Assembly: GCA_964544145.1 (NCBI GenBank)
Contig: CAZJAT010000004.1
Span: 1-64,000, forward strand
From: CAZJAT01 sp964544145
GTDB taxonomy: Bacteria; Hydrothermota; 32-111
Direction: 5' to 3'
DNA: 64,000 nucleotides
Each line of letters opens with the position of its first letter. Within the stretch, counting starts at the first letter, position 1. The notes beneath the pieces are model-generated. The model ran no database searches. It saw only the letters and a program-made list of their open reading frames with translations, and was not told the DNA's origin. This document shows positions 8,368-17,322 of the stretch, piece after piece. Made by a program: the position numbers and the translations under genes.

Positions 8368-8787
8368 TCAGAAGACAGCATATACAATTATGCTGTCTTC
8401 CTTAATTCTGTATACAGCATTATTATATTCAAGTTCCAAGACAATAGTAATCATGTCACAAGGCACACAATCAAGTGTTGTTCTCAAAAACAGTTGATTA
8501 TTGTCTTTTATTTCAGGCAATCCATTCCATACTGTCTTATTGTAAATGACAAATGCATTGTCAGTCCTAATGTTTGCTAATAATGCTGAATCAGCAAGCA
8601 AAGAAATGGAAACAAACACAAGGCTGTCTGTTACGGGAGGTTGGAGATTTACATATGCATTTGATGACAGAATGAGAGTATCAGCATCAAGGATTAATAT
8701 ATCAGGGCTATTCAGCAATGAATCCCTCTCCGATATGATTAATGAACAACTGCTCAAGATCATGAGTATAATAAGAATATATTTCAC
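8368..8787 (-). CDS. Small predicted lipoprotein, unknown function
   Basis: A protein of 139 residues starting at GTG 8787, which overlaps the stop codon of the upstream dehydrogenase gene in a GTGA arrangement. This implies translational coupling. A longer frame reading (ATG 8847) would lie inside the upstream gene and hide the signal sequence. The N-terminus is a lipoprotein signal (hydrophobic stretch then ILSSC), so the mature protein is probably anchored by its N-terminal cysteine. The rest looks like a single beta-rich domain with two nearby cysteines (DCVPCD). Its last 60 residues resemble the truncated protein at 10031-10255 across the assembly gap. Function unknown. Confidence 0.65.
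   Translation of the reverse strand: MKYILIILMILSSCSLIISERDSLLNSPDILILDADTLILSSNAYVNLQPPVTDSLVFVSISLLADSALLANIRTDNAFVIYNKTVWNGLPEIKDNNQLFLRTTLDCVPCDMITIVLELEYNNAVYRIKEDSIIVYAVF
8371..8400. terminator. Perfect hairpin at the convergent end, terminator-like
   Basis: A perfect 12-base stem (gaagacagcata / tatgctgtcttc) with the loop tacaat. On the plus strand it follows the amidohydrolase stop codon by six bases. On the minus strand it lies inside the last codons of the lipoprotein gene and ends at its stop codon. A second palindrome, GAAAATAATTTTC, sits at 8357-8369. T-tracts are weak, so it may act as a bidirectional terminator or an mRNA 3'-end stabiliser. Confidence 0.6.
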
Positions 8788-9878
8788 AATACATCCGTAA
8801 TTGAGATATTTTGTTCCATAAGTAATTTCAAGACAAAATCTGTGCATTTCCCGTCTTGTGCTATCAATTCCGGAGGCATAACGCCGGTTTTATTCAAAAT
8901 ACCTTCAGACAATAGTAGTGTGAATGCTGCAAGCGAAAAACCGGTTGTTCTTTCCATTGCCGAAAATTCATTATCAGCTTTGTCATATATATCAAAATGC
9001 CTTTTGCATTTTTTCCCGTTTATTAAACCATTGCCTTCAATACGCATTATAAGAATATCCTTTAAGTCTGTTTTAATGAGTGAAAGCAGACATGCAGATA
9101 CTGACCTTGGTGAATATTCTCCGCATGAATCTTCGAAAAAGCCCATATCTCTCAACAATTTCATTTGCTCGGCATGTCCGCTGTAACGAACAGTTTTTTC
9201 AATCATTGTATGTACATCGGGCAATGTGAAAAGCAGTGTTCTTAATCCATCCGAATAGAATGATTCCAGATTTTCAATACCTTTGAAGTGAAAATCTTCA
9301 ATATGACTGAGTGCTTCATAGGTAACAATATCATTGTGTTCAATGATCCTTGCAGGACGCAGATATTCATCAATGAGGTCATTGGGTGACCATGTAACAG
9401 AATAACCGATGGGGGGGAAATATTTTTCAGGCATTCCTCCAACAAAGATACCCAGATATTCTGTTGTATCAAAGTAATTGTATAAACAGCCTGTCAGCAG
9501 ATTACTGAGGCCGGGAGCAACACCGGCATCGGGAATAATAAGAACATTTTTTTTCATTGCTTCTTCATTAAGTTCAAGTGGATTGTCAGAACAATAGGAT
9601 ACATCTACCATATTAATGCCTGCTTCAATAGCAGCTCTATGCGCCATTGTTCCCATATGAGCAGGTAATGCTCCAACTGCCAGATCATATCCATTTATTA
9701 TGTCAGTGATGTCATTTTGCTTGTCTATCTGTATTTCAAGTGTATTAAATCCTTGTTTGCCTGCTCTTATAAGATTATCGTTATTGCTGTCTGCTACAGT
9801 CACAGAATTATTGAATTTTTTAATCAATGTGCCTGCAGCTAAACCCTGCCGACCTGCACCTAAAATGATAATATTCAC
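8784..9878 (-). CDS. Saccharopine dehydrogenase / L-lysine dehydrogenase-family oxidoreductase
   Basis: A protein of about 364 residues with an N-terminal NAD(P)-binding Rossmann fold (IILGAGRQGLAAG), a second conserved block DAGVAPGLSNLL typical of saccharopine- and lysine-dehydrogenase-like proteins, and RYSGHAEQMKLL, the family's conserved substrate-domain element. It probably acts on an amino acid such as lysine or saccharopine, but the exact substrate is not decidable. I chose GTG 9878: GGAGG lies five bases upstream of it and overlaps the alternative ATG at 9890, which has no ribosome binding site of its own. The upstream region is cut by the assembly gap. The downstream lipoprotein gene overlaps by four bases. 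Confidence 0.78.
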   Translation of the reverse strand: MNIIILGAGRQGLAAGTLIKKFNNSVTVADSNNDNLIRAGKQGFNTLEIQIDKQNDITDIINGYDLAVGALPAHMGTMAHRAAIEAGINMVDVSYCSDNPLELNEEAMKKNVLIIPDAGVAPGLSNLLTGCLYNYFDTTEYLGIFVGGMPEKYFPPIGYSVTWSPNDLIDEYLRPARIIEHNDIVTYEALSHIEDFHFKGIENLESFYSDGLRTLLFTLPDVHTMIEKTVRYSGHAEQMKLLRDMGFFEDSCGEYSPRSVSACLLSLIKTDLKDILIMRIEGNGLINGKKCKRHFDIYDKADNEFSAMERTTGFSLAAFTLLLSEGILNKTGVMPPELIAQDGKCTDFVLKLLMEQNISITDVL

Positions 9879-9930
9879 TTGCGCCTCCATTTATATTTAT
9901 AATATAATACCATATAATCAGAAAAAAACA

Positions 9931-10030
9931 NNNNNNNNNNNNNNNNNNNNNNNNNNNNNNNNNNNNNNNNNNNNNNNNNNNNNNNNNNNNNNNNNNNNNN
10001 NNNNNNNNNNNNNNNNNNNNNNNNNNNNNN
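9931..10030. other. Assembly gap of 100 N
   Basis: One hundred consecutive N, the conventional placeholder for a scaffold gap of unknown length. The promoter of the dehydrogenase gene and the 5' part of the next plus-strand gene are lost in it. The nine bases CATATAATC occur 11 bases before the gap (9911-9919) and again immediately after it (10031-10039). Confidence 0.98.
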
Positions 10031-10255
10031 CATATAATCCCTCAATTGTTATGGATATTCAACAATAATGGTTTGTGGGAATATGACATTGCTGATTTCA
10101 ATGAAGACAGCATCGGAATAAATATCTATATTGATGAGGGACCGAAATGGGGACCGGGTATAATGGTTGATGCGGTTATACGATTTGAATATCAGAGCAG
10201 AGTATATTTACTGAAAAGTAATGATAATTTGATTTATATATATCCTGAACAATAG
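10031..10255 (+). CDS. C-terminal fragment of a secreted-type protein, truncated by the gap
   Basis: The reading frame is open from the first base after the gap to TAG 10253-10255, giving at least 74 residues. The apparent internal start near 10046 is not convincing because the frame continues into the Ns, so this is best read as a 5'-truncated gene. The fragment is beta-rich and ends in alternating aromatic strands (VIRFEYQSRVYLL, LIYIYPEQ). By eye it aligns with the C-terminal part of the small lipoprotein at 8368-8787 (LELEYNNAVYRIK against IRFEYQSRVYLLK), which suggests a paralogue. Function unknown. Confidence 0.6.
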   Translation, partial: HIIPQLLWIFNNNGLWEYDIADFNEDSIGINIYIDEGPKWGPGIMVDAVIRFEYQSRVYLLKSNDNLIYIYPEQ

Positions 10256-10274
10256 AAAATAGACAGGAGAAAAC

Positions 10275-11528
10275 ATGGGTAATATAAGAAAGATAAAGAA
10301 AAGTGAGATAAACAGATACAATGACATTGTTGCCAATGCATATCCCGGCTCTTTGAGAGATGATCCGGAGAGAAAGAAAAAGTTTCGTTCATATATTGAA
10401 CGTATGATGAATGAAGACAAAAGGTCAACATTATATGCTTATTTTAATGGAAGTGATATGCAGGGTGTTATGAGAATATTGGATCTAAAAATGAATTACA
10501 GGGGAACAATGATAAAGACAACAGGAATAGGACTGGTAGGAGTAGATCTGATGAATAAGAAAAAGGGCATTGCAAGAGAATTGCTTCATTATTATCTGGA
10601 ATATTCCAGAAAATCAGACGCAAATATCTCAACACTCTATCCATTCAGGCCGGATTTCTACAATAAGATGGGCTATGGCTATGGAACACCTGTATCTGAA
10701 TATATTATTGCACCATCACAGATTGCATTCAGGAAAAACCGAGACAATATATGTAATCTCAGTGCAAAGCATTCAGCACAGATAATAAAATGTTATGACA
10801 CATATAAGAAGAATCATCATGGATTATTTGATATGAGTGAAGAGGAGATATCTGGAGTAATGAAATCAGAAAAAGTCTTTAAGATAGGTTATTTCAAAGA
10901 AAATGTGCTTAAGGGTTTTATATTTTATTCATTTGATAAGGTTGCTGATGGCAGTGAATTTGACAATGATATAAAGGTATCGCTGATTATATACAATATG
11001 CCCGAAGCACTGAATGCTATGATGGATTATCTATATACTCAGCTTGACCAGGTAAGTCATATACGTTTTTATGTTCAGAATAATGATATGTTCAGAATAT
11101 TCCGTGATATCAGATATAAACCCTATTCCATCTATTTTGGTCCAGTACATCAGATCTCAAGGGATGGTATGTCAATAATGTACAGAATTGTTGATTTTAG
11201 ACAATTTGTCAATCAAGTGAAGCATATCAGATTCGGAAACATTGATATCAATATTGAGTTTGATATTGATGATTCCTTCATGAGTATTAATAACAATCAA
11301 TTTTCTGTGCAGTTTATCAATGGTAAACCGAATATAAGGAAATCTGTAAAAACAGATGTAACAATAAAATGCAATATTGCAGATTTATCAGCACTATTGA
11401 TGGGATCTGTATCATTGAAGAGTTCCATTGAATTGGGATTGATAAGAATATCAAATAATAAATACATTGACAAAATAGATCATGCATTGAGAACGGGGAA
11501 TAAACCCATGTGCATAACAGCATTTTAG
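10275..11528 (+). CDS. Eis-like GNAT acetyltransferase with C-terminal SCP2-type domain
   Basis: A 417-residue protein built like the Eis/COG4552 family: an N-terminal GNAT domain with the CoA-binding stretch GVDLMNKKKGIARELL (about residues 78-93), a LYPFRPDFYNKMGYGYG segment (about residues 115-131) diagnostic of these proteins, a second degenerate GNAT domain, and a C-terminal sterol-carrier-like domain (about residues 310-417). Family members acetylate amino groups on small molecules or proteins; the substrate here is unknown. An AGGAGA ribosome binding site precedes the ATG. It lies eight bases before the ABC transporter ATPase gene and is probably in one operon with it, a pairing compatible with modification plus export of a compound (inference). 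Confidence 0.82.
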   Translation: MGNIRKIKKSEINRYNDIVANAYPGSLRDDPERKKKFRSYIERMMNEDKRSTLYAYFNGSDMQGVMRILDLKMNYRGTMIKTTGIGLVGVDLMNKKKGIARELLHYYLEYSRKSDANISTLYPFRPDFYNKMGYGYGTPVSEYIIAPSQIAFRKNRDNICNLSAKHSAQIIKCYDTYKKNHHGLFDMSEEEISGVMKSEKVFKIGYFKENVLKGFIFYSFDKVADGSEFDNDIKVSLIIYNMPEALNAMMDYLYTQLDQVSHIRFYVQNNDMFRIFRDIRYKPYSIYFGPVHQISRDGMSIMYRIVDFRQFVNQVKHIRFGNIDINIEFDIDDSFMSINNNQFSVQFINGKPNIRKSVKTDVTIKCNIADLSALLMGSVSLKSSIELGLIRISNNKYIDKIDHALRTGNKPMCITAF

Positions 11529-11536
11529 GAGGAATT

Positions 11537-12250
11537 ATGAATGCCTTGGAAGTAAAAGGGTTCAGAAAAGCTTATGGTAAATTTGAAGCTGTAAAGGGTA
11601 TTAATTTTACAGTTGAACCGGGTGAAATATTCGGGCTTATTGGACCAAATGGAGCTGGTAAAACAACAACATTAAGATGTATTTCAACACTTATTTCTAT
11701 TGATGACGGAATAATTGAGGTGTTTGGAAATAATGTGAAAGCACATGCAGACAAGGTGAGAAATATCATTTCTTATCTGCCTGAGGAAGCAGGTGCATAT
11801 AAGAATCTTTCAGGCAGGCAATATTTAGAATTCATTGCCTCATTCTTCACAGACAGAGATCCCGAATCAATGGTCAGCAGAGGTGTGGAAATAGCTGATT
11901 TGGGAAACAGAATTGATGAAAAGGTTGATAAATACTCAAAGGGTATGACGAGGCGCCTGCTTATTGCCAGGGCATTGATGATTAACCCCAAACTCGCAAT
12001 ACTGGATGAGCCGACATCAGGTCTTGATGTAATCAATGCAAAACAGGTGAGAACATTAATAAAGACAGCAGTTAATAGTGAAAATGCAGTATTGCTGTCT
12101 TCTCATAATATGCTTGAAGTGGAGTTCCTCTGCAATCGTGTTGCATTGATAAACAATGGTGAAATTATTGAATCAGGCACACCTGCAGAATTAAAGACGA
12201 AATACAATGCTGAAAATATTGAAGATGTATTTACAGGAGTGATAAAATGA
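11537..12250 (+). CDS. ABC transporter ATP-binding protein, NatA-like
   Basis: The 237-residue ATPase of an ABC-2 type exporter. Walker A is GPNGAGKT (36-43), the signature is YSKGM (133-137, a relaxed form of LSGGQ), Walker B is LAILDEPTSGLD (from 153) and the switch histidine is in LLSSH (H190). The ATG at 11537 follows AGGAGG by the expected distance; the longer in-frame start at 11510 falls inside the previous gene. The permease gene overlaps by four bases (ATGA). Together they resemble Na+ efflux or drug/peptide exporters of the NatAB type; the cargo is unknown. Cytoplasmic face of the inner membrane. Confidence 0.92.
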   Translation: MNALEVKGFRKAYGKFEAVKGINFTVEPGEIFGLIGPNGAGKTTTLRCISTLISIDDGIIEVFGNNVKAHADKVRNIISYLPEEAGAYKNLSGRQYLEFIASFFTDRDPESMVSRGVEIADLGNRIDEKVDKYSKGMTRRLLIARALMINPKLAILDEPTSGLDVINAKQVRTLIKTAVNSENAVLLSSHNMLEVEFLCNRVALINNGEIIESGTPAELKTKYNAENIEDVFTGVIK

Positions 12251-13455
12251 TAGGAAAAATAATAAAAAAAGAAGTTAAAGAACTGTTTAAGCGTTCTACT
12301 CTTGTATCAATGATTCTTATTGCAGTGATGTTCGGATATCTTGGGAAAACAATGTCAGCTATTGGTGAGGATATGAAGGAAAAACCGAAAATACTTATTA
12401 TAAACGAAGATACAGGTTTATTTACTGATATTTTGGATAAAAACCTGCATTCAATAGCTGATATTCAGTCAGCAGGAGCTGATGAGTTTAATTCAGTTTC
12501 TATAAAAAAGGGTTTTTCTGACAGCATAAGGGCGGGCAAACAGGGTATACTTGAAATTCATTATATTATGAAAGGTGCAGGCATAATGAATTCAATCAAG
12601 ACAGAGGGCTTTGAAGGGATTATAATGTCAGCGGCAATGGAGATAAGTGATTCTCTTATTTCGGGCAATTACGGATTCAGTCCTTCTGTTATGAGAAATC
12701 CCGTGAAGATTGAAAGGGAAACCTCAGTAAAGGGAAAATTATTCAAGAATATGTCACCCGGAATAATAATGAGTGTATTATCAACTCAGGTTTCGACATT
12801 ACCCATTTTGATAATGATGCTGATTATCATGTCAGGCAGTACTGTGATATCATCAATGGCATTTGAAAAGGAAAATAAGACATTGGAAACCCTTCTTACA
12901 ATGCCCGTGAAGAGGAGTTATATAATTTCAGGAAAGATAATAGGCAGTGCAATTGTGGGATTGGTTTTTGCCGGTATATATATTATGGGATTCAGATACT
13001 ATATGAATTCATTCAGTTTAAATGAATTATCAACAGCATCATTCAGCATGAATCTCAATATTCAGCAGATGATTCTTCTTCTATTGTCTTTTCTTGCATC
13101 TTTGCTCGCAGGTCTTTCAGCATGTATGCTTCTGGGAGCCTTTACCAAGGATTCCAAACAATCACAGACAATGATACTGCCAGTAACAATATCTGCCATG
13201 TTTTCAATGTTCATGACTATGTTTGTGGATTATTCCACAATGACACCTATGCTTAAGATAATATATTTTATCATTCCCTTTTCACATCCAATGATGGCAT
13301 TTAGGGAATTAATATTCGGCAATTATATTATTGTTATAGCAGGTATTATTTATTGTTTCATTTTCTTCTTTGCAATGATAGGACTTACTGCATATATATT
13401 TAATAGTGATATTTTACTTATAGGCAATCTGCCCAAATTGATAAAAAGAAAGTAA
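12247..13455 (+). CDS. ABC-2 type permease, NatB-like
   Basis: A 402-residue membrane subunit matching the ATPase encoded just upstream. The topology fits the ABC2_membrane_3 family: one transmembrane segment near residues 18-36, a large extracytoplasmic domain of about 140 residues, then five or six hydrophobic segments from about residue 175 to the C-terminus. The conserved SSMAFEKENKTLETLLTMPVKRSYIISGK stretch (about residues 199-227) is the cytoplasmic coupling region characteristic of NatB/YhaP-type permeases. Start and stop overlap with the upstream gene (ATGA) indicates coupled translation. No terminator was seen before the promoter at 13488. Confidence 0.88.
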   Translation: MIGKIIKKEVKELFKRSTLVSMILIAVMFGYLGKTMSAIGEDMKEKPKILIINEDTGLFTDILDKNLHSIADIQSAGADEFNSVSIKKGFSDSIRAGKQGILEIHYIMKGAGIMNSIKTEGFEGIIMSAAMEISDSLISGNYGFSPSVMRNPVKIERETSVKGKLFKNMSPGIIMSVLSTQVSTLPILIMMLIIMSGSTVISSMAFEKENKTLETLLTMPVKRSYIISGKIIGSAIVGLVFAGIYIMGFRYYMNSFSLNELSTASFSMNLNIQQMILLLLSFLASLLAGLSACMLLGAFTKDSKQSQTMILPVTISAMFSMFMTMFVDYSTMTPMLKIIYFIIPFSHPMMAFRELIFGNYIIVIAGIIYCFIFFFAMIGLTAYIFNSDILLIGNLPKLIKRK

Positions 13456-13487
13456 GTTGTAAAATACCAATATTTATATGTGTAATC

Positions 13488-13515
13488 TTGACATATATAA
13501 TTATTATATTATATT
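13488..13515 (+). promoter_or_regulatory. Promoter of the surface protease operon
   Basis: TTGACA at 13488-13493 and TATATT at 13510-13515 with a 16-base spacer. The downstream leader contains GGAGGT at 13529-13534, four bases... before the TTG start at 13538. It would drive the five overlapping genes to 23850. Confidence 0.65.
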
Positions 13516-13537
13516 AGGTTATTAAGCTGGAGGTAAA

Positions 13538-16500
13538 TTGAACAGAACAAAATTGTATATAACTGCTTTAATAATAATATTATTTTTTTTATCCATATGG
13601 TCTTTTGATAGCGAGATAAGAGATAATGGAATAAAAATTAATGAATTATATATGCAGAGAAGAAATCATTTGATTGAAAAATTCCCTGAAATAAAGCAAT
13701 TTATGTTCAGACCATCAGACAGAAATATTATAGATTTTTCATCAAAGTCGCCTGCTGATACAGTGAGTATTCTTGTTCTGAAGATTGAATTCATTGAGGA
13801 TACCACATCTCTCTCAACAGGTAATGGTAAAATGGACTTGAGACAGTCAATGGATGGTGAGTTTGTAGTGGATTCAAGCGGAGACAGCAGCAGGAATCTC
13901 TATTATGACCCTCCTCATGATTCACTGTATTTCTTCAGACACATGGAAGCATTACAGAATTATTATGCAGATGATTCACATGGGAAATTATTTACAGAAT
14001 TTGATATTCAGCCCAAGGGTTTATATAACACATATACTGTACCGCATACAATGATGTATTATGGTGACACAATAAATATTGTGCAGGGTATGTTTTCTTT
14101 ACTGCGTGATGGTATAAAAGAAGCAGAAATGGCAGGATTGGATTTCACTCCATATGACTGTATTATCATATTCCACGCAGGCAGTATGTGGCAGACAGAT
14201 ATGCTTTATGATTCGCCTTTTGACCTGCCTGCTGTATATATTTCGGGAGCTGATATTGTGTTCGGGGAACCTATAAAGGCAGGCAGCAGAGAATATATTG
14301 ATGGCATTATATATTCGGAAACAGCTAATCAGGATGGAGGATATGCATATATACAGGGAGGTCTGGTGCACGAATTCGGACATCAGCTTGGACTCTATGA
14401 CCTCTATGATACTTCCAGCAGAACAATGGGTATGGGCGGCTGGGCTCTCATGGGAACCGGCAACTGGAATATGAGTGGTCTGGTGCCGCCGCATCATGCA
14501 GGTTATAATGCATATACTAAGTATAATATTAATCCTAACAGCACATATTCAAATTGGATTTATTTTAATCAAACATTGGAGATAACGGAAAATACCGAAA
14601 ATATATCGATAAAATATCTCGGAGCAAATGAGGATTCATCAATTAAACTTGTGAAAATTCCGATAAATGCACAGGAATATTTTATTATTGAAAACAGATA
14701 TGCATTTATGTCATCAGACACGCTTACTGATAACCCTGATTCAAACGGATTCAGGGTGTGGAAGGATGGAGTTCTTGTCAGTGTGAATGATTATGATGTA
14801 TCGCTTCCGCTTGATATCAATACAGGCGGATTGGCTATATACCACATAGACCAGACGATTATTGCAGCTGATTCCGGAATGAATGAAATCAATGCCGGTG
14901 AGATCAAAGGCATTGATATGGAAGAAGCAGATATGGTCCAGGATTTTGAAATGAGTTTTTATGATATAACAGATATTGATAAGGTGTTCACGGGCAGTAT
15001 GTATGATGTATTCTACAGGGGAGGTGTAAACTCATCCTTTACTCCAAATACAAAACCGAATACTGATGCCAATAATAAAGGTAAATCGCATATTTGGATA
15101 TATGATATATCAATGCCCGATACTATAATGACATTCTCTGTGTTATTCAATTACAGATTAGAGGGATTCCCGTTTACACTCAGTTCTGAACCCGATGTAA
15201 ACGCACCGGTGACTGTTTTTATTAATGATACAAATTATATTTTCATTCAGACAGTGACAGGTGAGATAATCGCAATTAATGAGTTCGGACAACCGGGCTT
15301 CAATAGCAATGGTCTTGTCGCGTCTTTTAATTCAGACAATGAATCATATTCCACCCCTGCTGTCGGGAATGTATGCGGAAGCAGTGAACCGGAACTGATT
15401 GTTACATCATACAGCGGGGACATTCACATATTGAGGACAGATACCCTGAATAATAGAAATAATTTTATTCCCGCAAATAATTCTCCTTTTTCATTGTCCG
15501 ATGGAATCGCGTCCAGTGCTGTTCTTCATGATATAGATGGAGATAGTTTGCTTGAAATACTGATATCAGGTGAGGATATGTATTTCCATGTATTAAATGT
15601 GGGAGAGGACTCTATATTCGAGAGTCCGGGATTTCCCATTTATCTGGGTGCTGAAAGCTGGTCTATGCCCATTGTTGCAGAGAATACAATCTATACATTA
15701 GCTGGCGATGGTGTTATCCATGGTTTTGATTTTTCAGGGGTTTTAAAATTATCAAGTTCAACGGAGAATGTTGCTTTTACATCATCTTCCCCGGCAGCTG
15801 CTGATATCGATAATGACGGGAATGTTGAAATTATCTTTATACGCGGAGATGGCAGTGTGATTTCGGTGGATGGTGTTACGGGTAAAACAGAATTCTCTGT
15901 TAATATCGGCATTGACCCATTCTACTCATCCCCGGTAATAGGCGATATAAATAATGACGGTAATCTTGATATTGTTTTATTTGCAGCCAATGTACTCTAT
16001 GTAATAGATAAAAATGGGGCAGTATTGAATAATTATCCGATTATAACGGAAGCTAATGAATATATTCAGTCATCACCCATATTGGCAGATGTAAATGGCG
16101 ACGATATTCAGGATATAATTATAATGATGCCTGATGGAAGGATTGATGTTATCTCTGATGCCCCAACTCCCGGATTTCCGCTTCAATCAGGTCAGAAATC
16201 ATTTGTTACCCCATATCTCACCGATTTGAATGATAATGGTTTTATGGATATTATAACTGTTGGCAGTAATGAATTATATGTATATGAAATCAATACTGCA
16301 CACAATCAATTCAATTGGCCTTCATATCATTATAATAATTTTAATAACAGATATTATCCGTTTGCATCACATGCAGCAGTAAATGAAGATTTGATTATTG
16401 AAGGCAATAATAATTATATATATCCGAATCCTGCTTCAGATCAGTTTACATTAAGATTTGAGTCAGGCACCGGAGGGTCATATGAAATCAGGATATTTGA

Positions 16501-16669
16501 TGCATCCGGTAATATGAAAAAGCTTATTGACGGAAATGCTGAATCAGGTGTAAATGAAATCCCTGTATATACGCGCGATATGGGCGCAGGATTTTACATA
16601 TTAAAACTGAAAATCACTTCATCTGATGAAACATATATAAAGACATTCAAATTTGTAGTGAGGAAATAA
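13538..16669 (+). CDS. Secreted M6-type zinc metalloprotease with VCBS-like repeats and T9SS sorting domain
   Basis: A 1043-residue exported protease. After a signal peptide (residues 1 to about 24) comes an M6 (immune inhibitor A-like) catalytic region with the zinc motif HEFGHQLGLYD at 278-288: His278, Glu279 and His282, with Asp288 as the extra conserved residue of metzincin-like M6 enzymes. A MGMGGWALMGTG segment follows. Residues about 560-930 contain repeated calcium-binding FG-GAP/VCBS-like blades (DIDNDGN, DINNDGN, DVNGDD). The last 85 residues, beginning with IYPNPASDQF and ending in KTFKFVVRK, match a type-A T9SS C-terminal sorting domain. Start is TTG with a strong GGAGG. Expected to be processed and anchored on the cell surface, possibly by the PorU-like protein encoded at 34666. 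Confidence 0.88.
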   Translation: MNRTKLYITALIIILFFLSIWSFDSEIRDNGIKINELYMQRRNHLIEKFPEIKQFMFRPSDRNIIDFSSKSPADTVSILVLKIEFIEDTTSLSTGNGKMDLRQSMDGEFVVDSSGDSSRNLYYDPPHDSLYFFRHMEALQNYYADDSHGKLFTEFDIQPKGLYNTYTVPHTMMYYGDTINIVQGMFSLLRDGIKEAEMAGLDFTPYDCIIIFHAGSMWQTDMLYDSPFDLPAVYISGADIVFGEPIKAGSREYIDGIIYSETANQDGGYAYIQGGLVHEFGHQLGLYDLYDTSSRTMGMGGWALMGTGNWNMSGLVPPHHAGYNAYTKYNINPNSTYSNWIYFNQTLEITENTENISIKYLGANEDSSIKLVKIPINAQEYFIIENRYAFMSSDTLTDNPDSNGFRVWKDGVLVSVNDYDVSLPLDINTGGLAIYHIDQTIIAADSGMNEINAGEIKGIDMEEADMVQDFEMSFYDITDIDKVFTGSMYDVFYRGGVNSSFTPNTKPNTDANNKGKSHIWIYDISMPDTIMTFSVLFNYRLEGFPFTLSSEPDVNAPVTVFINDTNYIFIQTVTGEIIAINEFGQPGFNSNGLVASFNSDNESYSTPAVGNVCGSSEPELIVTSYSGDIHILRTDTLNNRNNFIPANNSPFSLSDGIASSAVLHDIDGDSLLEILISGEDMYFHVLNVGEDSIFESPGFPIYLGAESWSMPIVAENTIYTLAGDGVIHGFDFSGVLKLSSSTENVAFTSSSPAAADIDNDGNVEIIFIRGDGSVISVDGVTGKTEFSVNIGIDPFYSSPVIGDINNDGNLDIVLFAANVLYVIDKNGAVLNNYPIITEANEYIQSSPILADVNGDDIQDIIIMMPDGRIDVISDAPTPGFPLQSGQKSFVTPYLTDLNDNGFMDIITVGSNELYVYEINTAHNQFNWPSYHYNNFNNRYYPFASHAAVNEDLIIEGNNNYIYPNPASDQFTLRFESGTGGSYEIRIFDASGNMKKLIDGNAESGVNEIPVYTRDMGAGFYILKLKITSSDETYIKTFKFVVRK

Positions 16670-17322
16670 TGAGAAGATATATTATTTTAATAATAGTTAT
16701 TCTGATGGCTTTTAATCTGTTCGGGAATACTTCATATTCTCTGAAAAACGCGGGCTTATCTCTTCTTCTGCCCGGAACAGGTTTGCACAGTACAGGTAAT
16801 ACAAAAGCAGGTTTTGTCTTCAATGGTATTGAAATGGCGGCAGTATTATCTTCAGGTATGTTCTATTTTTCATCAATTAATACGGATAATAATGCTATTG
16901 ATTTTGCTTCAGTAACATTGAATGAACCTGTACACACATTCCCTGAGCATATTCTGAGTAAAATGGAGATTTACTACAGCTCTGACTATTATAATTCATT
17001 ATTGCCGTCAAAGGCAAGGGACCTCTATCCTGATGATGTTGATAAGCAGAATGAATATATAAATGCAAACACTATAGCTGATTCATTGGCATGGACATGG
17101 CAGTATCAGGATGATATTGATGATTATTATACAATGAGGAAATTATCCAGAGCATATTATCAGTATTTCATATATGCAGCATCATCTGTTGTGCTTAATC
17201 ACCTTGTATCCGGAATATTTACATTTTTCGATGTTGAAAAGCGTTTCAATGTGGAATTGGACAATGCGGTTGGGTATTCTGACGGGAAGAGATTTATATT
17301 CAATATCGGATTGAGGTTTTAG
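16669..17322 (+). CDS. Small membrane or envelope protein, DUF5683-like
   Basis: A 217-residue protein starting within the stop codon of the protease gene (TAATG). It has an N-terminal signal or anchor, then the motif LSLLLPGTGLHSTGNTKAG (about residues 30-48), which resembles the PG-x-GQ segment of DUF5683-type proteins from the FCB group, followed by a hydrophobic segment (about 50-70). A second hydrophobic segment lies near residues 160-182. The middle is polar and helical. Specific function is unknown. Position in the operon suggests a role in export or assembly of the proteases (inference). Confidence 0.55.
   Translation: MRRYIILIIVILMAFNLFGNTSYSLKNAGLSLLLPGTGLHSTGNTKAGFVFNGIEMAAVLSSGMFYFSSINTDNNAIDFASVTLNEPVHTFPEHILSKMEIYYSSDYYNSLLPSKARDLYPDDVDKQNEYINANTIADSLAWTWQYQDDIDDYYTMRKLSRAYYQYFIYAASSVVLNHLVSGIFTFFDVEKRFNVELDNAVGYSDGKRFIFNIGLRF

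Noticed and set aside
9700..10068. Plus-strand reading frame that runs through the 100-N gap
   Set aside because: It is antisense to the dehydrogenase gene and bridges unknown bases; there is no evidence for a protein.
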